Shown: positions 34,588-47,400 of the stretch, piece by piece
How positions within the stretch are numbered: the stretch's first letter is position 1
Layout: each line of letters starts with the position of its first letter
Assembly (NCBI RefSeq): GCF_018446385.1
Contig: NC_055990.1
Span: 133,932,996 to 133,996,995 of the forward strand
Direction of reading: 5' to 3'
DNA from: Zingiber officinale
Taxonomy: Eukaryota; Streptophyta; Magnoliopsida; Zingiberales; Zingiberaceae
DNA length: 64,000 bases
Program-made: the position numbers and the translations under genes
Notes under the pieces: model-generated
Database searches by the model: none
The model's input: only the letters and a program-made list of their open reading frames with translations
Told to the model about the DNA's origin: nothing

Positions 34588-34630
34588 CTCGTTGCTTCAG
34601 TCAGCGGTTAGTCCTTCTAAGGCTTCCTTG

Positions 34631-34643
34631 CTCTGATACCACT
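34631..34643 (-). other. Primer binding site, initiator-Met type
   Basis: GTGGTATCAGAGC on the minus strand, directly after the 5' LTR of gag-only element 2. Confidence 0.75.
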
Positions 34644-35438
34644 TGTTGGACCGCGTTGGATCGACTAGAAGGGGGGTTGAATAGCCCTGTAAAATTAAAA
34701 AGCAACACCCTTCTCGGACTTTCAAAAGAACACTTGCATTAATTTAAATAAAGAAACTTAAAGAGTAGAGGCAAGGGCGTTTACTTGGTTACAACCGGGA
34801 AGGTAGTTAATCCAAGGAGAATGAAGCGCAATAGATATCTCCTTTTGGACAAAGAAGCCTCTTACAACATTCAAGCATAGAGAAATTAAGAAGCTAAACT
34901 AACAATGAAAGCATACAAGTATTGTAATCAGAATTGCTTGTCTTGTACAGCTTCTTGGACCAAGGCTATATTTATAGCCTCGGTCGGGGCGCCTGGAAGG
35001 GTTCAGATGCCTGGGAGGGGATAAAACTTTATTCCTTCTCGTATAGATCATGTTTGACCGTGATCTTGATAAACTCCAGGTCCGGGCGCCTGTAAGGGTT
35101 CCGGGCGCCCAGGACTGGTCCAGGCACTCAGAATGGTTCCGGGAGCCCGAACTAAGAGAGTCAATAGAGTTGACTTTTTATGGTCCTGACCCTCTGCTCT
35201 GGTTCCGTTCGCCTTGGTCCAGATCTTCCGCTTTGACTCGCTTGGGTGATTTTAGCCAACCGAAATAAGGCTCACTCGAATCCAATTTCAGCCTTCTCAA
35301 GCAGGCTTCCTCTTCGGTTTCTCGTCCCTCGGAATCGTCGCGTGCTTCCGTCTCGTCTGCCAGAGTACTCATCCGCTAGCTGTGTCTCTTGCTCCCCGAG
35401 CAATCTTCCGCTCCGGCTTCTCGTCCCTCGGAAACACT
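34644..35438 (-). repeat. LTR of gag-only element 2, right copy, first part
   Basis: Matches 32124 to about 32957. It is interrupted after GGAAACACT by the copia element. The remainder is 46096-46165, and about 140 bp present in the left LTR are missing between the two parts. Confidence 0.75.
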
Positions 35439-37274
35439 TGTCAGTTAGAGCCCTAGAGCCAATCATTTGATGATTGTTGTATGGACTCGTTATATCATAT
35501 TCTGGTATATAAATAAAGACATTTATTTTTGGTTATTATACTTACTTGCATTAGTGCCAAATAACTAAGTATAATAGCGTCCTTGAGTAGAAGGTTCTTA
35601 CCTATATCAATCGATTGGTTGAATCGATAGTGAGATGATATAGGGAACACTACTTTTAATCATTCCTAGTCAAGTATTAACATTCAGGGACAATGTTAAT
35701 GCGACGAGACTAGCATGTAGGTCAACTTGATGACTTGATCTCACAAGTCATGGATATGAAGATATCAAGTTGACACATGAGTATGCATTGGAGAATGTAT
35801 ACTGAATGACCCGCCATGAGAAAGTATCATGGATCGTTATATGAGTGTCATATACTTTCTCATGTGGCTATTAGTATGACTATTAGTCCTTGGACCTGAA
35901 GTCACCATGGTTCCCTACATAAGGAGTTACGTACTTTAGCTTCGTCAAACGTCACCCGTAACTGGGTGGACTATAAAGACGATTACTGCGTATGTAACGA
36001 ATTATACAGAGAGATGTGAGTCATGTAGATGAGATCTATCCCTCCTATATGACGGGAGTGACATCGATATTCTTGATAGAGTGAGACCACGAAGTGCATG
36101 ACCATGCCCAAATGAGTCAATATGAGATATTGAGCTTATTTGATTGAGTGAGTCTACTTGGAGTTCAAGATTTAGATTGATTAGAGGATGACACGCTCTA
36201 TGCCTCACATTGATCAATCTAGATGTCAAGGATAGAAGGGCACTTGTCACATATTGTGAGGAGTCACAATTATTAGTCATAAGGTGATGTTGGATCTCAA
36301 CATTCTTATAACTTGGGTAGTAATGATGTGTTGCTAGATACCGCTCATTACTTATGCTTCTAAATGGGTTTAGGAGCATTGCCAACGTTATAAGAACCTA
36401 TAGGGTCACACACAAAGGGCAATTAGATGGAGATTAGGTTCATTTGATGAACCTAAAGGATTAAGTTCATGTGATGAACCAAATTGGATTAACAGTAATC
36501 TAAATTAAGCTAATTGAGTTGGACTCAATTTGGTTCATGTATTAAATGAGTCTAATTTGGACTTAGACTCATTGAATCAATTTAATTCAATGAATAGGAG
36601 TTCATTAAATTAAAATTGACTTGAACCAATGGTTAGATTTGATCAACCATGGGAGAGAAGTGGTCAAATTTGACTTCACTTGAGAGGAAGATGAAGAGTC
36701 AAGTTTGACTTGACCATTTGCCACCTCATTGGTGAGTTGGCAAGAAGTGGACCAATGATGATGCTCCACATCATCATGGTTGCTTAAGTGAGATGCCACC
36801 TCATGGGAGTTACCAAGAGTTGTGACTCTTGACATCCCATGGAGGTTACATTCTCTCTTAAAGTGGCTGGCCACTTTAGATGAGGGAGTTATCGCATTTT
36901 GTGTGCTTGGTGAGTAACTCCTTCTTCCTCAAGCTCTTCTCTTCTCTCCCTCTCCTCCACCATTACTGATCTTCTAAGGTTGCTAGCACATCCTTAGAGG
37001 TTCTCTCCATTGAGTTGTTCGTGTGGATACACATAGAGGAGTACCTACTTTGATACTCTCGAGATCCGGCGACGAACCTTGGACGAGCGGGATTGCGAAG
37101 GGCTTCGCATCAAGGGTAACCTTTTTCTTTTGTAGATCTAATGTATATCTAGGAGTAGAAAACATCTATATGAAAGTTTTACATAATTTTATTTCTTCAC
37201 ACGGATCCGTGGCATGGGGGTTTCGGGGTTTTCGCAACACAAAAAGCGATTTTTGCGGCCCGAAAAATCCAACA
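35439..37274 (+). repeat. Copia LTR, 5' copy
   Basis: 1,836 bp, TGTCAG...CCAACA, matched by 42808-44635 (1,828 bp) with few differences. It includes two perfect copies of CACTTGT-type hairpin bases only downstream of it, not inside. Open frames on the minus strand at 36002-36385 and 36605-36874 are repeated in the other LTR and are not genes. Confidence 0.85.
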
Positions 37275-37288
37275 GTAGTATCAGAGCC
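37275..37288 (+). other. Copia primer binding site
   Basis: GTAGTATCAGAGCC after the LTR. The second leader has GTGGTATCAGAGCC at 44636-44649, the normal initiator-Met form, so the 5' copy has one G-to-A change. Confidence 0.75.
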
Positions 37289-38820
37289 ACGTGCGAAGCG
37301 TATACATGTTTTAATTTGTATTTTTATGAAAATTACAGATCTGTAACTTTATGTGATTTTATGTTTTTTATAGTTTTATGGGTATTTTTCTCGTAGAAGC
37401 GAAGCACAAGTGTTTAGACACTTGTAGGCTTCAACTACTGAGAAGATTTTTCCGAAACGGCAAAGTTTCGGCTCAAATCATTTTGGGACAGCGGGCTAAG
37501 GCACTGTAGAATCGCTAAGGAACACTCGCGTTGGTTATATCGCAGATAGGGGTGCTACCCCTGACCTCGCAAGGGGATTCGTTCCGCGATTGCGCCCGAA
37601 AATCGCTAAACGGGACCGCCGAGAATTTTTACTCATAAAAATTGTAATAATTGTAAGAAAAATTACAAAAATTTATAGAAATTGTATAATTTAGAATTAT
37701 GTATTATTTGTGATGGTTATGGCCCAAAAGACCCAATTAGATTGGAAAAATTGTGTTGTAATTCATAATATGGCATGCGTGTCATTTTGTGTTTGTGCGT
37801 GTTGTACTTGATTCGCGACCTGTGCATCGTGCCTTCCTCTATTATATTCTTGTTGTAAAATAGTTTTTAGACTCGAATGTAACTCGAGTTTCACCTTTGT
37901 AATGTACAAATTGGAGCGGTGGAAGATCCACTCGAGACGGAATTACGAGGAGGGCGCGAGCAACACAAGGTTGTCAAAGGGAGGAGCTTGAGAAGCTGTT
38001 GGCCTTAGGTTGACCATCCGATCTTCTCATTGGCTTGAGAAGATCGTAGTAGGGCCATGACTAATCACAAAATATTTAATTAATTGCTTGTATGTGTATA
38101 TGTGATGCATGCTAGAATAAGTAATTAATTAGCGTCTTAACGATTCGATTCGATCAATCGCGTATATGATACACCTTGACGATTAGATTAGATCTAAATC
38201 GCGTACATGATGTGCCATAACGATTAGATTAGATCTAAATCGCGTATATGATACACCTCGTTGATTAGATTAGATCTCAATCGCGTCAACTCGTAATGCC
38301 TACCATGCCGTGATACCTATCACTACCTCGATCACATGTAGTTGTTGAATCTGCCAAAGCAGAGCAACACATATTATCTTGGTAGGGTACGGAGGGACAA
38401 TTTTGGTCCCGCGTATCAACGCATGGGTGAGTACAACTCAATTAGATTGAGTAACTAGTTAACTCAATTGGATCAAGTTTAACTATAGTCATTTTCCAAT
38501 GGTTGGTATATAGGTCAAAATCACGTTTATATTAACTCTTGGGCGTATTAGCCAAAGCTAACTCGAGTTTTAATATAAATGCGGATCTTGATCCTATAAA
38601 CAAGAGTTGCATAGAGATGTAATTGGTAATTAGTTACCTACCGATCATACTAAGTCTTGGGCGATTTAGCCAAAGCTAACTTAAGGCGTAGTATGATGTG
38701 GATCTTGCCCCACATGAATTATAGAATTCAGTGGGAGCATCATTTAATTAAAAGACCTAATTAAATGATTAATAGAATATGATATTTATTTATTTTCTGC
38801 ATTTTCTATTGTAGATAACC
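37289..38820 (+). other. Copia leader, non-coding
   Basis: 1.5 kb with no gene. It holds four 40-bp tandem units at about 38140-38300 (CGATTAGATTAGATCTAAAT core) and two copies of GGGCG-TTAGCCAAAGCTAACT at about 38540 and 38657. It is duplicated up to 38732 at 44650-46095. Confidence 0.7.
38140..38300. repeat. 40-bp tandem repeat in copia leader
   Basis: Four units ending ATGATACACC or variant and starting CGATTAGATTAGATC or variant. Repeated in the second leader at about 45505-45655. Confidence 0.75.
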
Positions 38821-41182
38821 ATGACGTCAAATACGAACTCTTTCTCTCTGCGTTCCGTCCTTGAGAAGGACAAGCTCAACGGAGCAAATTTCCTAGACTG
38901 GTAGAGGAACCTGAGAATCGTTCTCACACAAGAACGTAAACTGTACGTTCTGGAGCAGCCCATTCCGGAGGCACCTCCTGCCACTGCCACGCGAGCTGAC
39001 CGAGATGCTTACAAGAAGCATCAAGATGACGCATTAGATGTGTCATGTCTTATGCTCGCGACCATGAATTCTGAGCTTCAGAAGCAACACGAGTTGATGG
39101 GCGCTTATGATATAGTTGAGCATCTTCGTCAACTATATCAAGGACAAGCGAGGCACGAGAGATTCGAGATCTCTAAGGCATTGTTTCAGTGCAAGATGCA
39201 AGATGAGAATCCCGTAGGCCCATATGTACTCAAGATGATTGGGTACATAGAAAACCTACAGAGGTTGGGATTTCCCCATGGCCAAGAGCTGGTCACTGAC
39301 TTGATCTTGTAGTCCTTGCCAGAGAGCTACGATCAGTTTGTCATGAACTACAACATGAACGAAATTGACAAGCCACTGGCCGACCTACTTAGTATGTTGA
39401 GAACTGCTGAGCTCAACCTTAAGAAGGTTAAGCCCAACTCTATTCTGATGGTTCAGAAACATAAGGGCAAGGGCAAGCCCAAAGGCAAAGGAAAGTCCCA
39501 AGCCAAGGGCAAGGGCAAGACACTGAAACCCAAAGGAGGGGTCGCCAAGGATGCTACCTGCTTCCACTGCGGTCAGACCGGACACTGGAAGAGGAACTGC
39601 AAAGTGTACCTAAAAGATCTTAAGAAGAAGAAAAGTGAGACTTCCACTTCAGGTATCTATGTTATAGAAGTCAATCTATCTATTTCTTCATCATGGGTAT
39701 TAGATACCAGATGTGCTTCTCACATTTGTACTAATGTGCAGGTGCTGAGAAATAGCATGACATTGACGAAGGGCGAGGTGGACCTACGCGTAGGCAATGG
39801 AGCACGGATTGCTGCTGTTGCTGTAGGAACTTATCATCTATCTTTACGTTCTGGGCTTGTACTGGAGTTGGATGATTGTTGTTATGTGTCTGCTTTAACT
39901 AAGAACATAATTTCAGTTTCTTGTTTGGACAAGAAAGGTTTTTCATTTATTATAAAGAACAAATGTTGTTCAGTTTATTTAAATGAAATGTTCTATTGTA
40001 GTGCACCTCTGATAAACAGACTCTATATTCTAGACCTTGAGAACCCTATTTATAACATTAGTACCAAGAGGTTCAAGTCAAATGACATGAACCATACCTA
40101 TCTCTTGCACTATCGCTTAGGTCATATAAATGACAAACGCTTATCCCAGATCCATAAAGATGGTTTGCTCGACTCATTTGATTTTGAATCATATGAGACA
40201 TGCGAGTCATGCCTTCTAGGCAAGATGACCAAGACTCCCTTTAGTGGATACAGTGAGAGAGCGACTGACTTGTTAGGTCTTATACATAGTGATGTATGTG
40301 GCTCTTTCAATGTCACTGCTAGAGGTGGTTATAGGTACTTCATTACATTTATTGATGACTTCAGTAGATATGGTTATGTGTACCTGATGACACATAAGTC
40401 AAAATCCTTTGAAAAGTTCAAAGAATTCAAGAATGAAGTACAAAACCAGCTTGGCAAGAGTATTAAGATACTTCGATCAGATTGAGGTGGTGAATACCTT
40501 AGCCATGAGTTTCGTGACTATCTAGCTGAGTGTGGGATTCTATCTCAACTCACTCCTCCTGGAACACCACAGTGGAATGGTATATCCGAAAGGAGGAATC
40601 GTACCTTATTAGATATGGTACGATCTATGATGAGTCACATAGATCTTCCTATGTATCTTTGGGGCTATGCTCTAGACACAGCAACCTTCATTTTCAACCG
40701 AGTTCCATCCAAGACTGTAATAAAGACACCATATAGGATATGGACTGGGAGAGATGCCCAGGTGTCTTTTATGAGGATTTAGGGTTGTGAGGCTTACGTT
40801 AGACGTCAAGTCTCGGACAAACTGGGATCAAAATCCGACAAGTGCTATTTCATTAGATATCCCAAGGAAACGAAGGAATATTACTTCTACATTCCCAGTC
40901 AACACAAGGTAGTTGTGGCTAAGACTAGGGTATTTCTAGAAAGGGATTTTGTTTCTAGAAAGACTAGTGGGAGTATGTTCGATCTTGAAGAAGTTCGATC
41001 TTGAAGAAGTTTAAGATGTGAACAATAGCACTGAAGCCTTGATGGAAGGTGAAATAGAACCACAAAGTGTTGTGGATGATGTTGTTCCATAAGGAGTTGA
41101 GGAACCACAACCAGTTCAAGTAGACATACCTCTTCGCAGGTCTGATAGGGTACGTCGTCAGCCTGAAAGATACTCATTTCTC
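38821..41182 (+). pseudogene. Copia gag, protease and integrase
   Basis: Starts MTSNTNSFSLRSVLEKDKLN. Gag is followed by a Lys/Gly-rich part, a CCHC knuckle (CFHCGQTGHWKRNC), a protease where the active-site DTG reads DTR (SSWVLDTRCASHI), the integrase HHCC (HYRLGHIN...CESCLLGKM) and a core with HSDVCG, RYFITFIDDFSRYG, TPQWNGISERRNRTLLDM. Stops at 38902 (TAG), 39310 (TAG), 40483 (TGA) and 40780 (TAG) are all one change from the expected codon. A perfect 16-bp tandem duplication (40981-40996 and 40997-41012) adds a frameshift between integrase and RT. Confidence 0.85.
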
Positions 41183-42787
41183 TTGTCTGACCATGATGAT
41201 GTTGTGCTCATAGAGGATGAGCCCACCTCCTATCAGGAAGCTGTGATGAGTCCAGATTCCGAGAAATGGCTAGAGGCCATGAGATCCGAGATGGAATCCA
41301 TGTACACTAACCAAATATGGACTTTGGTTGATCCACCTGAAGGAGTCAATTTCATTGGGTGTAAGTGGGTCTTTAAGAGAAACACTGACTTGGATGGACT
41401 TATTTATAAGGGTCGCTTGGTAGCTAAAGGTTTCAAGCAAATTCATGGTATTGACTATGATGAAACTTTTTCTCCAGTAGCAATGTTTAAGTCCATTCGG
41501 ATCATGCTTGCTATTGCAGCATACTATGACTATGAGATATGACAGATGGATGTCAAAACCGCGTTTCTGATTGGAAACCTGCTCGAGGATGTGTACATGA
41601 CACAACCTAAGGGTTTTGAAGATCCACAGCATACTAGCAGAGTATGCAAGCTGCATAGGTCCATTTATGGACTAAAGCAAGCTTCTTGGAGCTGGAATCT
41701 TCGATTCGATGATGCAATCAAACAGTTTGGTTTCATCAAGAATGAAGATGAGCCTTGTGTCTACAAGAAGGTTGTTGGGAGCACAGTTGTCTTCCTTATA
41801 TTGTATATGGATGACATACTACTCATTGGGAAAGACATCCCTTTACTGCAGTCTGTCAAGACTTGGCTAGGGACTTGTTTCTCAATGAAGGACTTAGGTG
41901 AAGCATCCCGCATTCTAGGCATACAGATCTATAGAGATAGATCTAAGAGATTACTTGGCCTAAGTCAGAGTACATACATTGACAAGGTACTCCTTCGGTT
42001 TGCCATTCAGAACTCCAAGAAGGGATTTCTGTCGATGTCACATGGTGTGAGTCTTTCGAAGACTCAAGGTCCTTCTTCTAGAGAGGAGAGAGACCGCATG
42101 GATCAGATCCCTTATGCCTCAGCCATAGGATCTATCATGTACGTCATGCTATGTACTCGTCCTGATGTCTCGTATACTTTGAGCATGACAAGCAGATACC
42201 AGTCAGATCCAGGTGAAAGTTATTGGATAGCGGTCAAGAATATTCTTAAGTACTTGAGAATGACTAAAGAATATTTCTTGATATATGGAGGTGATGACGA
42301 GCTAGCTGTAAAGGGTTACAGTGATGCCAGCTTCCAGACCGACCAGGATGATTATCGATCGCAGTCAGGGTTTGTGTTTTGCATAAATGGTGGTGCTGTG
42401 AGCTGGAAGAGTTCGAAGCAGGACATAGTCACTGATTCTACAACAGAGGTCGAGTATATTGCTGCATCAGAGGCAGCAAAGGAGGCAGTTTGGATCCGCA
42501 AGTTCATCACTGAACTTGGGGTGGTTCCTAGCATCGCTAACCCTATTGAGCTCTATTGTGACAACAATGGAGCAATAGCACAGGCTAAGGAACCTCGCTC
42601 ACACCAGTGGACCAAACACATACTACGGCGCTTCTATCTCATTCGAGAGATTATCGAGAGAGGAGATGTGAAGATTTGCAGAGTACCCACAGAGGCTAAC
42701 ATCGCAGATCCCTTGACCAAGGCTTTGGCACAGAGAAAGCATGATGATCACACTAGGTCATTAGGCTTTAGAGCCTACACTGATTGA
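41183..42787 (+). pseudogene. Copia reverse transcriptase and RNase H
   Basis: RT N-terminal part (WLEAMRSEMESMYTNQIWTL, GCKWVFKRNTD, YDETFSPVAMFKSIR) up to a TGA at 41540 in place of the Trp codon, then 413 open codons with MDVKTAFLIG, SIYGLKQASW and the catalytic YMDDILLIG. RNase H follows (GYSDASFQTDQDD, TTEVEYIAASEA, LYCDNNGAIAQ), ending ADPLTKALAQ. Only one stop separates the parts, so the insertion is fairly recent. The frame differs by one from gag-integrase because of the 16-bp duplication upstream. Confidence 0.9.
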
Positions 42788-42792
42788 CACTA

Positions 42793-42807
42793 GTACCAGT
42801 GGGAGAT
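42793..42807 (+). other. Copia polypurine tract
   Basis: ACCAGTGGGAGAT directly before the 3' LTR start TGTTAG. Confidence 0.7.
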
Positions 42808-44635
42808 TGTTAGTTAAAGCCCTAGAGCTAATCATTTGATGATTGTTGTATGGACTCGTTGTATCATATTCTTGTATATAAATAAAGACATTTGTTTTTG
42901 GTTATTATACTTACTTGTATTGGTGCCAAATAACTAAGTATAATAGCGTCCTTGAGTAGAAGGTTCTTACATATATCAATCGATTGGTTGAATCGATAGT
43001 GAGATGATATAGGGAACACCACTCTTAATCATTCCTAGTCAAGTATTAACATTCAGGGACAATGTTAATGTGATGAGACTAGCATGTAGGTCAACTCGAT
43101 GACTTGATCTCACAAGTCATGGATATGGAGATATCAAGTTGACACATGGGTATGCATTAGAGAATGTATACTGAATGACCCGCCATGAAAAAATATCATT
43201 GATCGTTATATGAGTGTCATATACTTTCTCATGTGACTATTAGTATGACTACTAATCCTTAGATCTGAAGTCACCATGGTTCCCTACATAAGGAGTTACG
43301 TACTTTGGCTTCGTCAAATGTCACCCGTAATTGGGTGGACTATAAAGGCGATTACTGGGTATGTAACGAATTATGCAGAGGGATGTGAGTGATGTAGATG
43401 GGATCTATCCCTCCTATATGACAGGAGTGACATCGATATTCTTGATAGAGTGAGACCACGAAGTGCATGACCTTGTCCAAATGAGTCAATATGAGATATT
43501 GAGCTCATTTGATTGAGTGAGTCTACAAGGAGTTCAAGATTTAGATTGATTAGAGGATGACACGCTCTATGCCTCACATTGATCAATCTAGATGTCAAGG
43601 ATAGAAGGGCACTTGTTATATATTGTAAGGAGTCACAATTAGTAGTCACAAGGTGATGTTGTATCTCAATATTCTTATAACTTGGGTAGTAATTATGTGT
43701 TGCTAGATACCGCTCATTACTTATGCTTCTAAATGAGTTTATGAGCATTACCAACGTTATAAGAACCTATAGGGTCACACACAAAGGGCAATTAGATGGA
43801 GATTAGGTTCATTTGATGAATCTAAAGGATTAGGTTCATGTGATGAACCAAATTTGATTAAGAGTAATCTAAATTAAGCTAATTGAGTTGGACTCAATTT
43901 GGTTCATGTATTAAATGAGTCTAATTTGGACTTAGACTCATTGAATAAATTTAATTCAATGAATAGGGATTCATTAAATTAAAATTGACTTGATCCAATG
44001 GTTAGATTTGATCAACCATGGGAGAGAAGTGGTCAAGTTTGACTTGACTTGAGAGGAAGATGAAGTGTCAAGTTTGACTTGACCATTTGCCACCTCATTG
44101 GTGAGTTGACAAGAAGTGGACCAATGATGATGCTCCACATCATCATGGTTGATTAAGTGAGATGCCACCTCATGGGAGTTACCAAGAGTTGTGACTCTTG
44201 GCATCCCATAGAGGTTACATTCTCTCTTAAAGTGGCCGACCACTTTAGATGAGGGAGTTAGTGCATTTTGTGTGCTTGGTGAGTAACTCCTTCTTCTTCC
44301 TCAAGCTCTTCTCTTCTCTCCCTCTCCTCCGCCATTACTGATCTTCTAAGGTTGCTAGCACATCCTTAGAGGTTCTCTCCATCGAGTTGTTCGTGTGGAT
44401 ACACATAGAGGAGTATCTACTTTAATACTCTCGAGATCCGGCGACGAACCTTGGACGAGCGGGATTGCGAAGGGCTGCGCATTAAGGGTAACCTTTTTCT
44501 TTTGTAGATCTAGGAGTAGAAAACATGTATATGAAAGTTTTACATAATTTTATTTCTTCGCACGGATCCGTGGCATGGGGGTTTCGGGGTTTCCGCAATG
44601 CAAAAAGCGATTTTTGCGGCCCGAAAAACTCAACA
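42808..44635 (+). repeat. Copia LTR, 3' copy
   Basis: 1,828 bp, TGTTAG...TCAACA, preceded by a polypurine tract and, unusually, followed by a PBS. Confidence 0.85.
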
Positions 44636-46095
44636 GTGGTATCAGAGCCATATGCGAAGCGTATACATGTTTTAATTTGTATTTTTATGAAAATTACAGA
44701 TCTGTAACTTTCTGTGATTTTATGTTTTTTTATAGTTTTTATGGGTATTTTTCTCGTAGAAGCGAAGCACAAGTGTTTAGACACTTGTAGGCTTCGACTA
44801 CCGAGAAGATTTTTTTTAAACGGCAATGTTTCGTCCCAAATCATTTTGGGACAGCGGGCTAAGGCGCTGTAGGATCGCTAAGGAACACTCGCGATGGTTA
44901 TATCGTGGGTAGGGGTGCTGCCCCTGACCCGCAAGGGGATTCGTTCCGCGATTGCGCCCGAAAATTGCTAAACGGGACCACCGGGAATTTTTACTCATAA
45001 AAATTATAAAAATTGTAAGAAAAATTACATAAATTTATAGAAATTACATAATTTAGAATTATGTATTATTTTGTGATGGCCATGGTCCAAAAGGCTCAAT
45101 TAGATTTGAAAAATTGTGTTGTAATTCATAATATGGCCTGCGTGCCATTTTGTGTTTGTGCGTGTTGTACTTGATTCATGACCTGCGCGTCGTGCCTTCC
45201 TCTATTATATTCCTGTTGTAAAATAGTCTTTAGACTCGAATGTAACTCGAGTTTCACCTTTGTAATGTACAAATTGGAGCGGTGGAAGATCCACTCGAGA
45301 CGGAGTTACGAGGAGGGCGCGAGCAACACAAGGTGGTCAAAGGGAGGAGCTTGAGAAGCTGTTGACCTTAGGTTGACCATCCGATCTTCTCATTGGCTTG
45401 AGAAGATCGTAGTAGGGCCATGACTAATCACAAAATATTTAATTAATTGTTTGTGTGTGTATATGTGATGCATGCTAGAATAAGTAATTAATTAGCGCCT
45501 TAACGATTCGATTCGATCAATCGCGTATATGATACACCTTGACGATTAGATTAGATCTAAATCGCGTACATGATGCGCCCTAACGATTAGATTATATCTA
45601 AATCACGTATATGATACACCTCGTCGATTAGATTAGATCTCAATCGCGTCAACTCGTAATGTCTACCATGTCGTGATACCTATCACTACCTCGATCATAT
45701 GTAGTTGTTGAATCTGCCAAAGTAGAGCAACACATATTATCTTGGTAGGGTACGGAGGGACAATTTTGGTCCCGCGTATCAACGCATGGGTGAGTACAAC
45801 TCAATTAGATTGAGTAACTAATTAACTCAATTGGATTAAGTTTAACTATAGTCATTTTCTAATGGTTGGTATATAGGTCAAAATCACGTTTATATTAACT
45901 CTTGGGCGTATTAGCCAAAGCTAACTCGAGTTTTAATATAAATGCGGATCTTGATCCTATAAACAAGAGTTGCATAGAGATGTAATTGGTAATTAGTTAC
46001 CTACCGATCATACTAAGTCTTGGGCGATTTAGACAAAGCTAACTCAAGGCGTAGTATGATGTGGATCTTGCCCCACATGAATTATAGAATTCAGT
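44636..46095 (+). repeat. Second copy of copia PBS and leader, truncated
   Basis: Matches 37275-38732 base for base with few changes, then stops at ATTCAGT and joins the tail of the gag-only element 2 LTR. Confidence 0.85.
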
Positions 46096-46165
46096 CGCTC
46101 GGCTTGGACCACAGGACCTAACTTAACTTGTTGATCATATCAAAACAACCTTTGGGGTTCCAACA
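46096..46165 (-). repeat. LTR of gag-only element 2, right copy, last part
   Basis: Last 70 bp of the LTR (CCACAGGACCTAACTTAAC...TCCAACA), then TSD AGAAG at 46166-46170. Confidence 0.8.
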
Positions 46166-46170
46166 AGAAG

Positions 46171-46507
46171 TCCTTTCGGCATGCCTTGTTTAAGTCGCGG
46201 AAGTCGATGTAGACCCGTCATTTGTTGCCCGGCTTGGAGACTAGTACCACATTGGCAAGCCAGCTCGGGAATTGAATCTCCCTGATGTGGCCGACCTCCA
46301 ATAGCTTTTCTAGCTCTGCCCGGATGATCATGTTCTGCTCTGCGCTGAAGTCCCTTTTTCTTTGTTTGACCGGTCGAGCGTTCGGTCGGACGTGGAGCTC
46401 GTGCTAGGCCACGCTTGGGGAGATGCTGGGTAACTCATGTGTTGACCAAGCGAACACATCGTGATTCTCTTTGAGGTAAGCGATCAACTCTGTCTTCTTC
46501 TTCTCCT
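46171..46507 (-). pseudogene. Gypsy RT, N-terminal part
   Basis: Minus-strand reading PSWLANVVLVSKPGNK and VYIDFRDLNKACRKDF, with a stop where Trp is expected in the NKWR motif. It continues at 32123 after removal of the insertion. Confidence 0.75.
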
Positions 46508-47400
46508 CTAGGTCGGCAGCCAAGAAGGTCGTGGCTTCCGACCGGCTAGGTGGATCTGCTCCTCCTCCTTTTTTTCATATACAAAGGTGGGAGGTTTCTC
46601 GGTAAAAGCATTTACCTCTAGCCGTGGACTCTTTCGAGCTGCTTTGGCCTCGGCTTTGACCATCTCCATGTAGCAGCGCCGAGCGGCCAGTTGGTCGCCC
46701 TTGACGTCGCCCACCTGGTCGTCCACTGCGAACTTTATCTTATGGCAGTAAGTGGATACTGCTACCCGAAATTCGTTGAGGGCTGGTCGGCTCAAAATAA
46801 CATTGTAGGTCGATGGCACATCCACAACTATGAAGTTGGTGGTCCGGGTAATGGCTCCTCTCCCAATGAGATAGCTAATCTTGCCTAGACAATCAGCAAG
46901 ACTTCATTGCCTGTGAACACTTAGAGCAAGATCGCCATGGGCAACAGTTCGCTGCGATCGATCTGCAGCTGATCGAACGCCTTCTTAAAAATGATGTTCA
47001 CCGAACTCCCCATGTCGACGAAGGTCCGGTTAATGGTGTAATTAGCGATCACCACTCGGATGATCAAAGCATCATTATGAGAGATTTCGACCCCTTCTAG
47101 ATTGTCGGGGCCGAAGCTGATCTGAGGCCCTTCGGCCTTCTCCTTGTTGCACCCTACGACATGGATCTCCAACCGCCGAGTGTACGACTTTTTGGCCCGG
47201 TTGGAGTCATCACCGGTCAGCCCTCCTGCGATCATGCCTATTTCTCCCCGGGAAGTGTTGTTCCTGTTCTCCTCTTCTCGGGCAAACGACCTATTTCGCT
47301 CGGTCGGGATCCTGGAGGGATCAATTTCCTACCTCCGCTAATGGTGATGGCTCTCGGGCTCCCATCTTTCTTCTCGTCGCTCGGTCGAGCGACGACGATC
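46508..47400 (-). pseudogene. Gypsy protease and linker to RT
   Basis: Two frames. 47235-46921 contains VVIANYTINRTFVDMGSSV, an aspartic protease in which the active-site DTG is DMG, followed by NIIFKKAFDQL. 46825-46508 contains MDVPSTYNVILSRPALNEFR and the protease-RT linker (RRCYMEMVKAEAKAA). Frame breaks occur near 46900 and upstream of 47235. Confidence 0.75.

Larger units (their letters stand above)
35439..46095 (+). mobile_element. Ty1/copia element (Tork/TAR-like) with an extra LTR-leader copy
   Basis: Plus strand. LTR 35439-37274, PBS, leader, gag-pol 38821-42787, polypurine tract, LTR 42808-44635, then a second copy of the leader (44636-46095) cut off at the same base (ATTCAGT) where the first leader continues at 38732. 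No TSD is visible. The domain order protease, integrase, RT, RNase H defines copia. The lineage name is a guess from motif style. Confidence 0.8.
32124..46165 (-). mobile_element. Gag-only copia-type element 2, itself interrupted by a copia element
   Basis: LTR at 32124-33162, internal 33163-34643, second LTR at 34644-35438 plus 46096-46165 (split by the copia insertion). TSD AGAAG. Without the insertion it is about 3.4 kb and encodes only a damaged gag. It has the same PBS, polypurine tract style and LTR edge motif as the other gag-only elements. Confidence 0.8.

Noticed and set aside
36002..36385. 127-codon minus-strand frame, repeated at 43371-43754
   Set aside because: Both copies sit in the LTRs of the copia element. 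Conservation follows from LTR identity, not from coding.
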